Source: Candidatus Poribacteria bacterium (GTDB taxonomy: Bacteria > Poribacteria > WGA-4E > UBA9662). Taken from it: a stretch of DNA of 35,814 nt. Each line of letters opens with the position of its first letter. The first letter of the stretch is position 1. Location: the NCBI GenBank assembly GCA_012963885.1, contig DTUY01000046.1, positions 1 through 35,814 of the forward strand, written 5' to 3'. Shown piece by piece: positions 33,860 to 35,814 of the stretch. The notes under the pieces were generated by a model. The model made no database searches. It was not told the origin of the DNA and was given only the letters and a program-made list of their open reading frames with translations. The translations under genes were made by a program, and so were the position numbers.

Positions 33860-35566
33860 ATGCCATCAAGAAAGATTTGTGCTTTTTTAACTTCAATTTT
33901 ATTGTTTGGGTGTCTGCCACCAATGGTTTTTTGGGCCGAGGCTGAGAAAAGACTGCCAGCAAGAGGACAAAAAGGTATGGTCAGCACGTCCCATCCACTG
34001 GCATCCAAGACAGGGATAGAGATACTGAAACGAGGAGGAAACGCAATAGATGCCACCGTGGCAACAGCCTTTGTCCTTGGTGTGGTGGAACAATACAGTT
34101 CAGGAATTGGTGGAGGAAGTTTAATCCTGATTCGTCTGGCTGACACCGGTGAAGTTCTGTCTGTAGATGCACGCGAAACAGCACCGCTGAAATCGAATCG
34201 AGACATGTATCTTCGTGACGGTAAAGCCGTACCTAGCCTAAGCAGAACCGGCGTTCTGGCTGGGGGTGTCCCCGGAACAGTAGCCGGACTGGCACTGATT
34301 CTGAAAAAGTATGGGACCATGTCGCTGGCGGAAATTATGGAACCATCTATACACTATGCCGAGAACGGTTTCAAACTGACTCAACGACACATCAATGCCA
34401 TCAAATCAAGCAGGAAAAAGCTGGAGAAATTCCCTGAGAGTGCGAAGATCTATCTTCCGAACGGTCAATTGCCGGAAACCGGATCATTGCTGATACAATA
34501 TGATTTGGCCTCCACCTTGAAGTCAATTGCGCGTAATGGTCCAAATGCTTTCTATCATGGGGAGATCGCCAACAAAATGGTGAAGTTCATGGAGAAGGAC
34601 GGAGGATTAATTACCGCTACCGATTTGGCTGCGTATCAAGCTAAAGTCAGGAAACCGATTCATGGAACCTATCGCGGGTACGATATCTATTCAATGCCAC
34701 CGCCCAGCTCTGGCGGGATCCACATGATACAGATTCTCAATATCTTGGAGGATTACGATCTAAGTAAAACTAAGCGGTACGGTGCTGAGTTTACCCACCT
34801 GCTAGCAGAAGCAATAAAACTGGCCTTTGCCGATCGTGCCCACTTCCTTGGAGATTCAGATTTCGTTGATGTTCCGATCAACGGACTGATTTCAAAGTCT
34901 TACGCCAACAAACAAAGGTCGAAGATCAATGCCAATCAAGTACTGGATCTTGAAAGGCACGGAAACCCGTTACCTTATGAAAGTGAAAACACGACACATT
35001 TTTCAGTATTGGATCAAGATGGCAACGCAGTATCCATCACCCAGACTGTCAATACCTCTTTTGGATCCGGAATGATCATCGAGGGCACCGGAATTATCCT
35101 CAACAACGAGATGGATGATTTCAGCGCTCAACCGGGCGTTCCCAACATTTATGGTTTGGTTGGCGCTGAAGCGAATTCGATCGCGCCGCAAAAAAGACCG
35201 CTAAGCAGCATGAGTCCAACCATCCTGGTCAAAGACGGCCAAACGTTTATGGTGATCGGTAGCCCAGGTGGTCCGCGCATTATTACTACAGTGGTACAAG
35301 CTATCATCAATGTTATTGATTATGGAATGGATATCCAGTCAGCTGTCGACGGTCCTCGAATTCATCATCAATGGAAACCGAACAAATTGCGTGTCGAAGC
35401 TGACTATCCGATTGATACTTTAACAACATTGTTGAATTTGGGCCACCAAATTGAACAAAAAGGCAGTTGGAGCCTGGCACACGGAATTATTTTTGAAGCC
35501 AACACTGGAATTATCTATGGCGGTGCGGATCACCGAAATCAGAATAGCCTGGCCATTGGTTGGTAA
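33860..35566 (+). CDS. ggt: Gamma-glutamyltranspeptidase/glutathione hydrolase
   Basis: The 568-aa precursor cleaves gamma-glutamyl bonds of glutathione and similar compounds in the periplasm. The start ATG 33860 (GGAG five bases upstream) gives a signal sequence with a possible lipobox LLFGC (Cys18); the open frame extends to 33749 but without a sensible N-terminus. Motifs are GMVSTSHPLASKTGIEIL, GGNAIDATVATAF, GIGGGSLILI and ARETAP. The self-cleavage site lies before Thr378 in YESENTTHFSVLDQDG, and SMSPTILVKDG and IGSPGGPRII follow in the small subunit. Length and motifs are complete, so the enzyme should mature into two subunits. It stands alone here. Confidence 0.93.
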   Translation: MPSRKICAFLTSILLFGCLPPMVFWAEAEKRLPARGQKGMVSTSHPLASKTGIEILKRGGNAIDATVATAFVLGVVEQYSSGIGGGSLILIRLADTGEVLSVDARETAPLKSNRDMYLRDGKAVPSLSRTGVLAGGVPGTVAGLALILKKYGTMSLAEIMEPSIHYAENGFKLTQRHINAIKSSRKKLEKFPESAKIYLPNGQLPETGSLLIQYDLASTLKSIARNGPNAFYHGEIANKMVKFMEKDGGLITATDLAAYQAKVRKPIHGTYRGYDIYSMPPPSSGGIHMIQILNILEDYDLSKTKRYGAEFTHLLAEAIKLAFADRAHFLGDSDFVDVPINGLISKSYANKQRSKINANQVLDLERHGNPLPYESENTTHFSVLDQDGNAVSITQTVNTSFGSGMIIEGTGIILNNEMDDFSAQPGVPNIYGLVGAEANSIAPQKRPLSSMSPTILVKDGQTFMVIGSPGGPRIITTVVQAIINVIDYGMDIQSAVDGPRIHHQWKPNKLRVEADYPIDTLTTLLNLGHQIEQKGSWSLAHGIIFEANTGIIYGGADHRNQNSLAIGW

Positions 35567-35592
35567 AAATATACCTTAGCATACGAAATTTC

Positions 35593-35621
35593 TTGACATT
35601 ATCTGAGTTCACTTGTATGGT
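35593..35621 (+). promoter_or_regulatory. Probable promoter of the terminal lipoprotein gene
   Basis: TTGACA (35593-35598) is perfect and TATGGT (35616-35621) lies 17 bases on, 35 bases before the GTG start. Confidence 0.6.
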
Positions 35622-35656
35622 TATGGTTAAATTAAATAAATACGGAGGAAAATACC

Positions 35657-35814
35657 GTGTATTTGCTCAGAATCAGCTTGATTTGTCTGTTTGTGATTGG
35701 TTTGATGGTTGGTTGCGCTTCCCAGAAAACTGAAGTCGCTGAGGAAAGTGCTGTACCCATCACCAAAGAAAGTGCTGCACCGACAGCACCCGCCGCCACG
35801 GAAGTTAGCTTAGC
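35657..35814 (+). CDS. Lipoprotein, N-terminal part (cut by window end)
   Basis: Starting at GTG 35657 after GGAGG, the frame encodes a lipoprotein signal (YLLRISLICLFVIGLMVGC, lipobox MVGC, Cys20) and then an Ala/Glu/Pro-rich low-complexity stretch in which KESA-type units recur (EESAVPITKESAAPTAP). The frame is open to the window end; the mature domain lies outside, so no function can be given. Confidence 0.75.
   Translation, partial: MYLLRISLICLFVIGLMVGCASQKTEVAEESAVPITKESAAPTAPAATEVSL

Noticed and set aside
1..35814. tRNA, rRNA, CRISPR arrays, insertion sequences, prophage genes
   Set aside because: I looked for these on both strands and saw none; no transposase or integrase motif and no spaced direct repeats.

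Overview
The window looks like a chromosomal contig from an uncultured Gram-negative bacterium. A PorV-type outer-membrane protein, an OprP-like barrel, several lipoproteins and signal-peptide proteins point to two membranes. The mix of a phytanoyl-CoA dioxygenase, a Gfo/Idh/MocA oxidoreductase, a sugar-acid dehydratase, a xylose-isomerase-like TIM barrel, a DUF6785-type membrane protein and a giant PQQ-propeller/methyltransferase protein is typical of sponge and marine Candidatus Poribacteria and related groups. That placement is inference; no rRNA or tRNA gene is present to test it. Genes are tightly packed, with ATGA overlaps and abutting convergent stops.

Layout: (1) 1-5882: a sugar-acid (L-arabonate-type) dehydratase on the minus strand, cut by the window start, then a plus-strand run of PhyH dioxygenase, Gfo/Idh/MocA, hisG (long form) and a PorV-like protein. 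(2) 6031-12141: a 1041-aa propeller-methyltransferase-propeller protein, a small unknown gene, and a pair of envelope proteins sharing NTF2/Cds6-like C-terminal domains. (3) 12163-12472: the frameshifted, truncated remains of an enolase-superfamily (mandelate racemase/muconate lactonizing) gene. (4) 12502-23961: a selenium region, the centre of interest. (5) 24128-35814: mostly housekeeping and accessory genes: a secreted TPR protein, an M42 peptidase with a KOW/barrel-sandwich partner, a TPR protein, a large membrane protein, a sugar isomerase/epimerase, a small methyltransferase-like protein, coaX with a small membrane partner, gamma-glutamyltranspeptidase, and the start of a lipoprotein.

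The selenium region reads as a complete selenoneine locus. A strong sigma70-type promoter with a perfect 22-bp palindrome just downstream drives an outer-membrane barrel, a periplasmic binding protein of the putative selenate family, its ATPase, and a fused double permease: uptake of selenium oxyanion. A second promoter leads to senA (EgtB-like), selD/senC (selenophosphate synthetase) and senB (selenosugar synthase). Convergent to these, a minus-strand operon carries egtD (hercynine synthesis) and a two-gene importer resembling the ergothioneine transporter EgtUV. Together these would take selenate and histidine to selenoneine and allow import of a betaine-type compound.

Two in-frame TGA codons make the locus special. 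selD has TGA at the catalytic Cys/Sec site (codon 21), followed at the right distance by a strong stem-loop, so it is very probably a selenoprotein, and a reading that starts at the downstream TTG loses the active site. senB is interrupted at codon 159 by a single TGA with perfect reading-frame continuity. As I remember the family, this position, just before a Gly-His-Leu-Arg motif, often holds Cys. A selenocysteine-containing SenB would be a new selenoprotein; a simple nonsense mutation is the main alternative.
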